Assembly: GCA_918262735.1 (NCBI GenBank)
Contig: CAKJYJ010000002.1
Location: 62,001-126,000, forward strand
Source: Clostridiales bacterium
GTDB lineage: Bacteria; Bacillota; Clostridia; Christensenellales; UBA1242
Direction of reading: 5' to 3'
Length of the DNA: 64,000 nucleotides
The notes below the pieces were generated by a model that saw nothing but the letters and a program-made list of their open reading frames with translations, did no database searches and was not told the DNA's origin. Position 1 is the stretch's first letter, and each line of letters opens with the position of its first letter. This document shows, in pieces, positions 45,938 through 54,093 of this stretch. Position numbers and translations under genes: made by a program.

Positions 45938-46878
45938 TCTTCTACCTTATCTTCAAATATATTATATTTTAATTCTTTCGAGATTAAGTTGATAATTTTT
46001 TTACCATTCTTTTTAGTTACATTTAACAAATCTTCTTTAAAATCTTCTTCACTAAACACATTTCTACATTTATCTAAAATACGATTTTTTAAATCTTTAG
46101 GATCAAATGTTTCTATTGCATTTAAATAACTAGTATCTTTACTAATTTTTGCAATGCCTCTATATGCATATTTATTTTTTAATAAATCCATAAATTTATC
46201 TGCGTTATAAAATATTTTCCATTTTGAAACATGTTCAGATGCTGTTTTCATTGCCGTTTCTTTCAAATTTTCATCATAATCAAATATAGAGTTGAATCTT
46301 GTTTCGCTTAATATATATACATTACCATTTAAGACGACAACATCTATATTATAATTTAATGTTAATGCTTTTGTATTTTCTTTTTCTTTAAAGCGTCCAT
46401 ATTCTTCTAAGAATAATCGCTTAAATTTCAATACTTTTTGAGTGTTCTGATATTTTGAAACAAAATAGCAATAAGAGTCATCTGTTGTGTCTTTTATTTC
46501 AGTTACATAAAGGTTTAAATCTTCATTATTATATGATAACGTTTCACTAGCATTTAAAGTGTCGATATCTCTTTGCGATAAATTTCCACAACTATTTATT
46601 GCTTCATATATAGCATTCCATCTTTTTTCAATTGAAGATAAATTAAGAACGGGTAATGCATTATTCTCGTTACCGTTTGGATTATAGTTTTTTATTTCTC
46701 TATTGATAAATCCATATAAATAGTCGTTGTAGTCTTTTAACAATGAAGAATTAATATCGTCTGGCAATAAAACTGCATTGTTAAGTTTCTCGCTTCTTGC
46801 ATCGAACTTTACTAAATATATATTAATTTCACAATGCTTTAATCTTTCAATTAATTCAGTAATAACTATATTTTCCAT
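45934..46878 (-). CDS. KwaB-like DUF4868 protein
   Basis: 314 residues, soluble. The central part has the DUF4868 pattern: LYVTEIKDTTDDSYCYFVSKY, KALTLNYNIDVVVLNGNVYI, then ILSETRFNSIFDYDENLKET, with a Lys-rich C-terminus. It lies first in a two-gene unit behind TAAGGAGAT, with an extended -10 (TGTTATAAT) upstream. In Kiwa, KwaB is a DNA-binding effector that acts with membrane KwaA against phage. The unit sits in the gap between integrase and left attachment site, a common place for cargo. Confidence 0.65.
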   Translation of the reverse strand: MENIVITELIERLKHCEINIYLVKFDARSEKLNNAVLLPDDINSSLLKDYNDYLYGFINREIKNYNPNGNENNALPVLNLSSIEKRWNAIYEAINSCGNLSQRDIDTLNASETLSYNNEDLNLYVTEIKDTTDDSYCYFVSKYQNTQKVLKFKRLFLEEYGRFKEKENTKALTLNYNIDVVVLNGNVYILSETRFNSIFDYDENLKETAMKTASEHVSKWKIFYNADKFMDLLKNKYAYRGIAKISKDTSYLNAIETFDPKDLKNRILDKCRNVFSEEDFKEDLLNVTKKNGKKIINLISKELKYNIFEDKVEE

Positions 46879-46942
46879 AATATCTCCTTAAGTTAAGATA
46901 TTATAACATAAATTATGACAAATTACCATACATATTGACAAT

Positions 46943-48334
46943 TTATTCAAATATTTTATTTATAACTTCGCTAGCATGGATATCAGAGTTTTTCAAGAAG
47001 TGGCTATAGAAGTCGCTGGTGGTTGATGCTTTGCTATGGCCAGCTCTGGCTGATACTGTTTTCATATCCACACCTGCCATCAGTTGAAGAGTAATGTTAG
47101 TATGTCTAAGTGAGTGTAGTGTGACGATTGGTAGTCCAGCCCTTGCGAGAGATTTTTGTAGCCATACTCGTAAGAGTCCTGGGCAGATATCTTTGCCATC
47201 TTCTGTGCAGAAGAGCCTATCTGTGTCACCAAGTCTATCTCCAAGATATCTCTTTTGGTTTTGCCACCAAGTTTCGTATTCATGCAAGTATTCAATGAGT
47301 TTATCTGGCATTGAGATTGTGCGTTTTGAATTCTCTGTTTTTGGCTCTTTTGTTATAATTCCAAATCCAACTATGTCTTGCACAGACCTTGCTATGGTCA
47401 TTGTTTTGTTTTCAAAGTCTATATCTTTCCATTCAAGGCCAGCAAGTTCGCCACGCCTTATCCCCATAAAGAGTGCTATAAGTAAGGCAATCTTCCATCG
47501 TGGATTATCAAGGTTATCCAAATACCCAGCTAGTTGCTTTGCCTCTTTGTCATTAAGTATCTTAACTTCTTTTTTATGCCCTTGAATTGGTGCAATGTAA
47601 TCACGGGAAGCGAAGTTATGCTCAACCAGTCTTTGCCTTTTTGCATCGGCTAAAATTGTTGCTAGTGTTCTTTTTAGTTTTAGTATCGTTTCTTTTGCGT
47701 ATGGACGGCTAATTACTTTAACATCAAACCATTCATCAAAGTTTAGGTTTAGTGCGCTACAAATTGTTTTGGCACTGTCAATTCTTATACCATTGCCAAC
47801 TGTAGCAGAGTAATATATTGATCTGGAGATGCCACTATTTCTAGTAGCATCAACCAGTTTTATGCAGTGAGATTTTAGATATTGAGTTAAATCCCTTTTC
47901 AGGATTGCGTATCTCTGCTCATATTTTTTTGCCATCATTTCATCTAGGAAACCTTGCACCATGATTGGTGTTATTTGATTGAGTTTAATGTTACCAAAGT
48001 ATGCATCAAACTTTCTGATATTATCTTTACCTTTTATGTAATAGTTTAGTGACCTGGTATTCTTAATCTTTTCAAGCCACTTGTTGGCATAATCAATAAA
48101 GGTTATGTCATTATCTACTGCAAGCATACCATTTAGTTGTTTTTTGAATTTATCTTCAAAATCTAAGCAAACCCTTTGCAATTCTTTCTTTGCTTGAATT
48201 TCAGTTAAGTCGTTTGGCTTTCTCCAGCACATTGACTTTGCCACAAATTGTCCAGTTCTTAGGTCTTTTGCCTTTACTTGTATTCTATAGGATATTGATC
48301 CATCATTTAATTTTTTCTTTCTTACACACGCCAT
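46943..48334 (-). CDS. int: Tyrosine integrase with inserted XRE-like HTH
   Basis: 463 residues. An arm-binding-like start (about 1-65), a core-binding helical domain (IDYANKWLEKIKNTRS, then IKLNQITPIMVQGFLDEMM), and the C-terminal catalytic domain with Arg in GIRRGELAGLEWKDID near 292, HSLRHTN near 406, GHSKAST near 431 and the Tyr in DFYSHF near 443. An insertion at about residues 144-205 (LTQYLKSHCIKLVDATRN, GISRSIYYSATVGNG, AKTICSALNLNFDEWF) reads as an XRE-family HTH. It should catalyse insertion at the tRNA-Arg core. Confidence 0.95.
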   Translation of the reverse strand: MACVRKKKLNDGSISYRIQVKAKDLRTGQFVAKSMCWRKPNDLTEIQAKKELQRVCLDFEDKFKKQLNGMLAVDNDITFIDYANKWLEKIKNTRSLNYYIKGKDNIRKFDAYFGNIKLNQITPIMVQGFLDEMMAKKYEQRYAILKRDLTQYLKSHCIKLVDATRNSGISRSIYYSATVGNGIRIDSAKTICSALNLNFDEWFDVKVISRPYAKETILKLKRTLATILADAKRQRLVEHNFASRDYIAPIQGHKKEVKILNDKEAKQLAGYLDNLDNPRWKIALLIALFMGIRRGELAGLEWKDIDFENKTMTIARSVQDIVGFGIITKEPKTENSKRTISMPDKLIEYLHEYETWWQNQKRYLGDRLGDTDRLFCTEDGKDICPGLLRVWLQKSLARAGLPIVTLHSLRHTNITLQLMAGVDMKTVSARAGHSKASTTSDFYSHFLKNSDIHASEVINKIFE

Positions 48335-48346
48335 ATTTTTCTCCTT

Positions 48347-48565
48347 TTACCCAATTATCACTTGTTCCATAGGTAGTTCGTATTCTTTGCTCTGTAAGAA
48401 GGCGAGCAGTGAATCGTAGTCAATCATTATCTTCTTACCAGTTTTTATGGAACGGATTTTATAGTTGTTTGCTAGTTTTCTTACTAAGAATTCACTAAGA
48501 CTAGTGTTAGGATCTTCTTGTTTAATCATTTGTAAAGTTTCAGTTATTGTTCTAATTCTTTGCAT
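48347..48565 (-). CDS. xis: Excisionase-like DNA-binding protein
   Basis: 72 residues, beginning MQRIRTITETLQMIKQEDPN, then SEFLVRKLANNYKIRSIKTGKKIMIDYDSLLAFLQ. Small winged-helix proteins with this pattern (TxxEAxxxL start, then xxxxRxGKxxxIxxxxLxxFL) are excisionases or recombination directionality factors. GGAGGAAAAC lies before the ATG and the integrase follows within 13 bases, so the pair is an xis-int operon. Confidence 0.82.
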   Translation of the reverse strand: MQRIRTITETLQMIKQEDPNTSLSEFLVRKLANNYKIRSIKTGKKIMIDYDSLLAFLQSKEYELPMEQVIIG

Positions 48566-48589
48566 GTTTTCCTCCAGGTGCTGATCTCA

Positions 48590-48648
48590 ACTGGACTTGA
48601 ACTCCTATGCGAAACAAAAAGTACCGCAAAAGAATATACAAGTCCAGT
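48590..48648 (-). promoter_or_regulatory. Structured leader of xis-int
   Basis: A perfect 10-base inverted repeat, ACTGGACTTG (48590-48599) and CAAGTCCAGT (48639-48648), 39 bases apart, lies directly upstream of the xis ribosome site. It would form a hairpin in the mRNA leader and may regulate xis expression. Confidence 0.4.
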
Positions 48649-48649
48649 G

Positions 48650-49002
48650 AAACAGCGAAATATATTCAAAAGTAAACTTTGTATCTTTGAATTCTTTTTT
48701 GCTTTGTTTCTGTTTGTCTTTGTATCTCTGTTATTTCGGTCAAAATCGTGCCTTCTTTGATTTTTTAGCAGTCCACTTGATAATTTATCCAACTCAAAAT
48801 TTATCACTCTTAAAACTTAAATAACGGCTTGCGTTTTCATAAAATTGCCGACTGAAATTTCACATATTTTGAATTTTTTGATTTAGATTTGATTATTTTT
48901 GATTTTTATTTTGAAATCAAAAAGTGCAAAACACCTTTATTTTTCTAGCTTTTTAATAAAAATTTTGAAAAAATTTTTGATTTTTGATTTCGCGACTTTT
49001 TG
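48650..49002. other. A+T-rich gap without genes
   Basis: About 350 bases between the xis leader and the GC-rich patch. No credible coding frame (a frame at 48544-48807 overlaps the inverted repeat and lacks a ribosome site). It has repeated runs of the type TTTTTGATTT and AAATTTTGAAAAAATTTTT; no more can be said. Confidence 0.5.
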
Positions 49003-49065
49003 TGTGCGACTGCCGTCCCGCTCTTTATAGGGCTTCGGCTAGAGATTTGACCGCCCCTGGGGGTG
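49003..49065. other. GC-rich structured patch downstream of the rep-like gene
   Basis: A patch unlike the A+T-rich surroundings. TAGGGC-TTCG-GCTA is a small stem on a TTCG tetraloop, with CTCT and AGAG outside it, and GCCCCTGGGGGT follows as a second stem next to the rep-like stop. It could be an origin of transfer, a terminator or a structured RNA. It holds no gene. Confidence 0.35.
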
Positions 49066-49728
49066 TTATGCATCCACCAGTTCTTTTATTATTTCATCAA
49101 AAGCTTCCTTAAACTTATTTCCATATTGCGATCCAAGAACTTTAACATTTGAGACATCAAAAAGGATATATGTATCTGTTATTTCATCAATGTACAATAA
49201 TTCATCAATATAAGCCTTAAATAGAGTTTCTCCAAAACGCAATTTGAGTTTAGCAAGAAGGTGAGTGAGAAGATTATTTTTATCTAGATCTTTCACGCGC
49301 GCGTTATCATGTATTATTTTAATTTTTTTAATATCATAATAATCTATTGTCAGCAGTCCGTTACCTTCATCGTGGAAGCCAATTTCCGATAAGTTGAAAC
49401 GAGTCGGCAATGTAAATCCGTAAACAGCATTAAAATCTATTTCTAGATACATTTCGCGTTTAAGTTCAGACAGTCTGTTCATGATGCCAATTTTTTCAAG
49501 TCTTGTTATCATGTTTCTTATTTGCCTTTCCTTAATGTTTAATATTGGCAGATCCTCCATAATCTTCTTGTAGGTTATTTTGTAATACCACTTTTCATCA
49601 ATTCGTTTGCTTCTCATGTGGCCACTTCCAGCAAATTGCTCAAGGTAGTCAAGAAATAGGATTTCTTTTAGATTTAATCCCAGTCTAAGTAATGTTACTT
49701 GTGGGAAATTAAAGATTTTTGGTCGCAT
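49066..49728 (-). CDS. Replication-initiator-like DNA-binding protein
   Basis: 220 residues. Residues 1-100 look like a winged helix (LNLKEILFLDYLEQF, then IKERQIRNMITRLEKIGIM, QIxxxIxxLxxxGL pattern), as in plasmid and phage Rep proteins. The C-terminal part (FGETLFKAYIDELLYIDEI, then VKVLGSQYGNKFKEAF) resembles the small N-terminal domain of DnaA. The ATG at 49728 lies ten bases after GGAG, inside a possible leader peptide. Upstream lie the hairpin array and repeats, which suits an initiator binding its own origin. Function inferred. Confidence 0.6.
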   Translation of the reverse strand: MRPKIFNFPQVTLLRLGLNLKEILFLDYLEQFAGSGHMRSKRIDEKWYYKITYKKIMEDLPILNIKERQIRNMITRLEKIGIMNRLSELKREMYLEIDFNAVYGFTLPTRFNLSEIGFHDEGNGLLTIDYYDIKKIKIIHDNARVKDLDKNNLLTHLLAKLKLRFGETLFKAYIDELLYIDEITDTYILFDVSNVKVLGSQYGNKFKEAFDEIIKELVDA

Positions 49729-49765
49729 AGATCACATGCTCCTTTTGTAGGTTTTTAATTCTCAT
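49709..49765 (-). CDS. Possible 18-residue leader peptide overlapping rep start
   Basis: A frame of 18 codons beginning MRIKNLQKEHV with AAAGGAGAT seven bases before its ATG; its own codons contain the AAGGAG that serves the rep-like gene, and it ends after the rep ATG. This is the arrangement of leader peptides that couple or block translation of a downstream Rep. It may be chance. Confidence 0.4.
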   Translation of the reverse strand: MRIKNLQKEHVIYATKNL

Positions 49766-49892
49766 TTTTTATCTCCTTTATTTAGATTTTTTGCTTCCAC
49801 AAAGATTGATCAGTTCTTTGTTTTGGCATATATTTTAACGAAGTCTGCAGTCCTTCGGTAAAACCAAGTTTGGTTATTTACATTTTCATTCT

Positions 49893-50545
49893 AGCAATCC
49901 CGTTAGTTCACCATTTGACCTCACGGGAATTATTTTTAAGAAAATTTTAATAGTCCCGTGTTAGCACCATTTGACTACACGGCAAAAATTTTTTAATTTT
50001 TTCCATTTCAATCTCCTTATATTTGACTCCATTTTACAATTCCCGTTATTTCACCATTTGGAATAGCGGTTATTTTTATCTGAGCTTTTTTATATTAACA
50101 ACCTCAATGTAAATCCATTTTTGACATTGAATTGTTTTATGCCAATATTTTAGCAAGTCCGATGTATCACCATTTGATATATCGGGATTTATTTTTCAAA
50201 AATATTTTAACTTTTTCGATATGACAACATTTGTCGCATCGGGATAACTTTCTAAACATTTTTTCACTCCTTTTATTTGATTTTAACAGTGTCAAAGGAT
50301 CACCATTTGAATCCTTGAGATAAATTCTGCCTACATTTTAGCAATCCCGTATTGACACCATCTGTCAACACGGAAAATATTTTTTCTTGTTTTATTTTAA
50401 AATCTCCGTTGTAAACACATCTTTGACAGCGGGAAATATTTTTCTTAATTTTAGCAATTAAGGTGTGCCACCATTTGGCACAGCTAAAAATATTTTCACA
50501 TGTAATTTATCATCTCCGTATCACTACCGTTTGGTGACACGGGAA
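49893..50545. repeat. Array of eleven palindromes with common core CACCATTTG
   Basis: Eleven units at core positions about 49909, 49965, 50052, 50113, 50168, 50225, 50301, 50356, 50416, 50469 and 50524, most 54-61 bases apart. Each reads TTTTAGCAAT-like flank, arm, CACCATTTG-like core, complementary arm, AATATTTTT-like flank. Arms differ between units but still pair, for example CCGTATTGACA with TGTCAACACGG, TGTGCCA with TGGCACA, TCAAAGGATCA with TGAATCCTTGA. There is no gene in the array. Conserved core with changing, still paired arms points to selection on hairpins. Confidence 0.9.
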
Positions 50546-50601
50546 TAAAAAAAGAGATATTTGTTGTAAATATCTCTAAAAATTTATTGATTTTATATAC
50601 A

Positions 50602-50815
50602 AGGTGGCAAACGTGGCAAAGGTAGCACCAATCACTACCATTGACAAATAACACTATATAAGCTTTTACCTTTTGGTATTTTTGCGACTTTTTGAGGGTG
50701 CCACCTGGTGCCACTTTGAATTACTAAGGTGGCACCATAGTTAATATTAATAAATTCCTTTATTTATAAGGATTCCTGTCATTGCGGTGCCACTTGTGCC
50801 ACCTTTGCTACCTTA
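50602..50815. repeat. Iteron-like GGTGGCAC/GTGCCACC repeats
   Basis: About nine copies on both strands: GTGGCA at 50604 and 50613, GGTAGCACC 50621, GGTGCCACC 50697, GGTGCCAC 50707, GGTGGCACC 50728, GGTGCCAC 50786, GTGCCACC 50796, TTGCTACC 50805. Neighbours are 9-11 bases apart, about one helical turn. Such repeats fit Rep-binding iterons at a replication origin. No gene in this interval. Confidence 0.6.
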
Positions 50816-50972
50816 TATCTATATTTCAATATTTATTATTTATTTTTTGGAGTATTGGAGCTTTTGGAGTATACGTTTATACTCTCGTGTGAGCAAAAAA
50901 ATAATTTCTTTTTTATTTTTTTCTATAAAGGTGGGTATGTTTTTCTGAAATTTGCTCCAAAACTCCAGAACG
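50816..50972. other. A+T-rich spacer before the hsdR terminator
   Basis: Gene-free. TTGGAG repeats at about 50859, 50866 and 50874, and CTCCAAAACTCCAG at about 50955 is their complement-like copy. A frame of 62 codons at 50855 reads through them but shows no supporting features. Nothing else seen. Confidence 0.4.
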
Positions 50973-50978
50973 GCAATA

Positions 50979-51006
50979 AAAAGAACGGCAGATTAGTCCG
51001 TTCTTT
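50979..51006 (-). terminator. Terminator of the hsd operon
   Basis: AAAGAACGG (50980-50988) and CCGTTCTTT (50998-51006); on the minus strand the stem is followed by TTATT. It lies just after the hsdR stop. Confidence 0.8.
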
Positions 51007-51010
51007 GATA

Positions 51011-54000
51011 TTATATTTCACCTTCAATAATATATTTTCTTAATAACTTATCAGATAAAATTTTTACTTGTCTTAAAGTGTAGGTAGTATTATGATTACT
51101 TTCAAAATATTCTTTTGCTTTGTTTATATCTAATGATTCAAGTAAATCATTATATCTTCCATAGGCATCTATATTGGTTTCATTTAAATTTAAATTCAAC
51201 AATTCTCTTAGTTTTGATTCGTCTATACCTAATCCTACAGAAATTTGTTTAATTTGGTCATTATGTGCATTACATAAATATTCTGTAATAAATTCTCTAA
51301 ATGTTTTTCCTTTTTTTATTTCTATAGCTCCAGACTCTAAATCATGCAAAAACAATTTTGCATATTTTTGTTCATCTTGAGACAATCCTGCAAATGATCT
51401 ATGTAATTCTTCCAATGCTTTCTCTTTTGATTCTTTGTCTCCTATTGTTAGATTTTTCAAATAAAGAGTAAACATCGAATTCATGTAATCATCATCAATC
51501 GAATCTGTCTGAATTTCTGTTATATGAGCATCTATATCAAAAGGGACTTCAGCTGGGCTAGAGCCTCGTCCAAACAATTCTTTGTATCTTTGAACAAGTA
51601 TTAAGTATGTTTTCTCATCAATGTTGACATCAATAATTTTAGGTTTTCCTTTTTCTTGAGGGAATTCATATTTTAAAACTTTCCAATAAAAACCTTGTAT
51701 TTTTGCAGAATCTAGATAATTATTAAATTCACAGAAGAGTTTGGCAAATTTTTGTTTCCAGGCCATATCATCAGCATTTTTCTCAAAGTTTAATATTCCA
51801 ACAGATACAAATAAATGTTTTATTTCTTCAAATTTAACATTCATTTGTTCTAAGTTTTTGTCTAGCTTATCTACAAATATCCCAAAAGGTCTATTACCAG
51901 AATAATCATTTACCGCTTGTTTTAGATTGTTATCCATTAAGTGTGGATATCTATACCAAATAACAGTACCATGAGGCTTTTCTGGTCCGTATAATCTATT
52001 TGTTCTTGATATTGCTTGAATAAAGTTTTTGCCTTGTAAACGCTTATCCAAATATAAAGTATTAATCCATTTGGAATCAAAACCTGTAAGCAACTGATCA
52101 ACTACTATAACCAAGTCGATTTTATCTTTTTCTTGAATATTTAAATATGGTTTTTTATGTGCTAATCTAGCGCAAACATCTTTTTTGAAGTAAGCATATC
52201 GACCTATATCATATGCAGTCCCAAACATGTTTTTATAGTCTGTTAGAATGTTCGTTATACCGTGCATTTTGGATAAAGATTGTTGAGTATTTGTGTCACT
52301 AGGATCAAAAATTGCTGTAAATTTTAAGCTAAGATGATTTTTTTGAATTTCATCTTTAAATATATTGTAATAGTCGATTGCTTCAGGTATAGAACTTGTT
52401 GCAAATATAGCATGAAATGTAGAATTGACACTTCTTACAGGCCAATTTTTAAGGATATCAGAAACTACAGCATTTTTGTGGGCTTCAGTTTCATATTGAA
52501 CTTTTGGTATAAGTGATTCTATTTCTGTCATAGGGCATTTTTGTGAGCCTTTATTCATGTAATATAAAAAGATTTCTCTTTTTGCAGGATCGCTCATTGC
52601 CTCAACTGGAGTTGATGATTTTGATTTTTCTAATGCAACTTTTTCACGAAGGTCATTATCTGCAAAAGTACAAACCATATATGGGTCAAAACCTAACACA
52701 TTTTTATCTCTTATGCCATGTACAATTGTATATCTGTGAAGCTCATCTCCAAAGATATCCACGGTTTCATCATGATCTGGCGTGCCAGTAAAACCGAAAT
52801 AAATAGCATTTGGGAATGTTCTTTTTATATCTTGATGCATTAAACCACTTTGATCACGATGACATTCATCAATAATAAAAACAAGTTTTTTAGATTGTAT
52901 TTTTTCTAAATCTTTTGTTTTTACATTGCCTTCATCTTTGATTCTACTCATTTTTTGAATAGATGTAACGATCAAAGAATCATCAGCAGAGTCACTCTTT
53001 AATTTAGATATCAAAACTTGAGTATCTTCAGTCGCTTGCACTGATTCAGATGGGTCAGCGAAGTTTCTGTAATTAATCAAAGATTGATCTCCAAGTTCAA
53101 TTCTATCAATTAAGAAGATAACTTTATCAGCATCTTTTGAATTAGATATAAGCTGTGCCGCTTTGAACGATGTCATAGTTTTACCCGATCCAGTTGTATG
53201 CCAAATATATCCACCATGTTGTTCTTTTTTAGTCCAATTTGTTCGTGCAACTTTATCAGATATTGCTGATGCCGCAAAATACTGGTAGCTCCTCATAACC
53301 TTTAGTATACCATCAGAGTCATCTGGGATAGTGTAGAAACCAACCATTTCATGCGCCATTGGAATTGACAAGAGTTTTGTTGTAAATGTTTTCCAATCAT
53401 ATATTATTTCATTGTTATAATCTTCCCAATGGAAGTAATAACTAGGATTGAATTTGCCATCTGGTCCAGGGTTAGCGAAATATACAGCATCCTCTGGATT
53501 CATAGCAACAAAAATTTGAACTAATGAGAATATGCCAGTAAACACCCCATTTTGCATATACTTTTCAATTTGTGTCTCCGCATGAGTGATAGGTACGCTT
53601 GATTTCTTTAATTCAATATGAAACAAAGGCATACCGTTTATAAGCAACATTACATCTCCACGTCTTGCAGGATATACTGAATTATTGGTTTTAAATTTAG
53701 GTTGTCTTACTATTTGATATCTGCTTTTTCCACCAGCGATTTCCATCCTATCATAAATCTTTAAACTAACATTTTTATTAAAATGCAATTTATCAGCAGG
53801 GTTGTCTCTAATGATAGATACAGTTTTGCCATTAATAAAATTATTCAAAGCCAATGGCGTTTTAAGAGTATTAACTTGTGTTAAAATTTGATGCATTTCA
53901 CCATTTGTAAGGGGACAACCATTTAGTTTGTCCTTCTCTTTATTATTTTCATATAAAATGTTTGCCCAGTTTTTTATCAATTCTTCTTCTGTAGGGTAAT

Positions 54001-54085
54001 TGATTACTTCTGGTTCCCATCCACAACTACTATATAATAAATTTACTAATGCATTTTCAAATTTTAATTCATCATCAAATGGCAT
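51011..54085 (-). CDS. hsdR: Type I restriction enzyme subunit HsdR
   Basis: 1024 residues. The N-terminal nuclease fold has the PD-(D/E)xK-type HIELKKS near residue 152-158. Two helicase folds follow: Walker A TTGSGKTMTS near 300, DEAD-like IIDECHRDQSG near 404, TSIQKMSRI, FGFTGTPD, and the second fold with VVDQLLTGFDSKWINTLYLD and QAISRTNR. HsdR cuts unmodified DNA after ATP-driven translocation. The C-terminal helical part binds the methyltransferase core. It is last in the operon, six bases after hsdS. Confidence 0.96.
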   Translation of the reverse strand: MPFDDELKFENALVNLLYSSCGWEPEVINYPTEEELIKNWANILYENNKEKDKLNGCPLTNGEMHQILTQVNTLKTPLALNNFINGKTVSIIRDNPADKLHFNKNVSLKIYDRMEIAGGKSRYQIVRQPKFKTNNSVYPARRGDVMLLINGMPLFHIELKKSSVPITHAETQIEKYMQNGVFTGIFSLVQIFVAMNPEDAVYFANPGPDGKFNPSYYFHWEDYNNEIIYDWKTFTTKLLSIPMAHEMVGFYTIPDDSDGILKVMRSYQYFAASAISDKVARTNWTKKEQHGGYIWHTTGSGKTMTSFKAAQLISNSKDADKVIFLIDRIELGDQSLINYRNFADPSESVQATEDTQVLISKLKSDSADDSLIVTSIQKMSRIKDEGNVKTKDLEKIQSKKLVFIIDECHRDQSGLMHQDIKRTFPNAIYFGFTGTPDHDETVDIFGDELHRYTIVHGIRDKNVLGFDPYMVCTFADNDLREKVALEKSKSSTPVEAMSDPAKREIFLYYMNKGSQKCPMTEIESLIPKVQYETEAHKNAVVSDILKNWPVRSVNSTFHAIFATSSIPEAIDYYNIFKDEIQKNHLSLKFTAIFDPSDTNTQQSLSKMHGITNILTDYKNMFGTAYDIGRYAYFKKDVCARLAHKKPYLNIQEKDKIDLVIVVDQLLTGFDSKWINTLYLDKRLQGKNFIQAISRTNRLYGPEKPHGTVIWYRYPHLMDNNLKQAVNDYSGNRPFGIFVDKLDKNLEQMNVKFEEIKHLFVSVGILNFEKNADDMAWKQKFAKLFCEFNNYLDSAKIQGFYWKVLKYEFPQEKGKPKIIDVNIDEKTYLILVQRYKELFGRGSSPAEVPFDIDAHITEIQTDSIDDDYMNSMFTLYLKNLTIGDKESKEKALEELHRSFAGLSQDEQKYAKLFLHDLESGAIEIKKGKTFREFITEYLCNAHNDQIKQISVGLGIDESKLRELLNLNLNETNIDAYGRYNDLLESLDINKAKEYFESNHNTTYTLRQVKILSDKLLRKYIIEGEI

Positions 54086-54093
54086 ATTTCCTC

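Noticed and set aside
47094..47585. 163-codon plus-strand frame opposite the integrase gene
   Set aside because: Antisense to a well-supported integrase with conserved catalytic residues; no ribosome site or family match.
48544..48807. Frame of 87 codons on the minus strand upstream of xis
   Set aside because: It runs over the xis ribosome site and the inverted repeat, has no ribosome site of its own and no protein-like composition pattern; best treated as non-coding leader.
49893..50545. CRISPR array
   Set aside because: The shared part is a short central core within variable palindromes, not a long constant repeat with unique spacers, and no cas genes are near.
49893..50545. Integron attC sites
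   Set aside because: attC sites also keep structure over sequence, but the units here are about 55 bases with no cassette genes between them and no integron-type integrase (the tyrosine integrase is of the tRNA-site type).
53898..53909. TTTCACCATTTG inside hsdR
   Set aside because: Matches the array core but has no complementary arms or flanks and lies in coding sequence; one chance copy is expected in A+T-rich DNA of this length.
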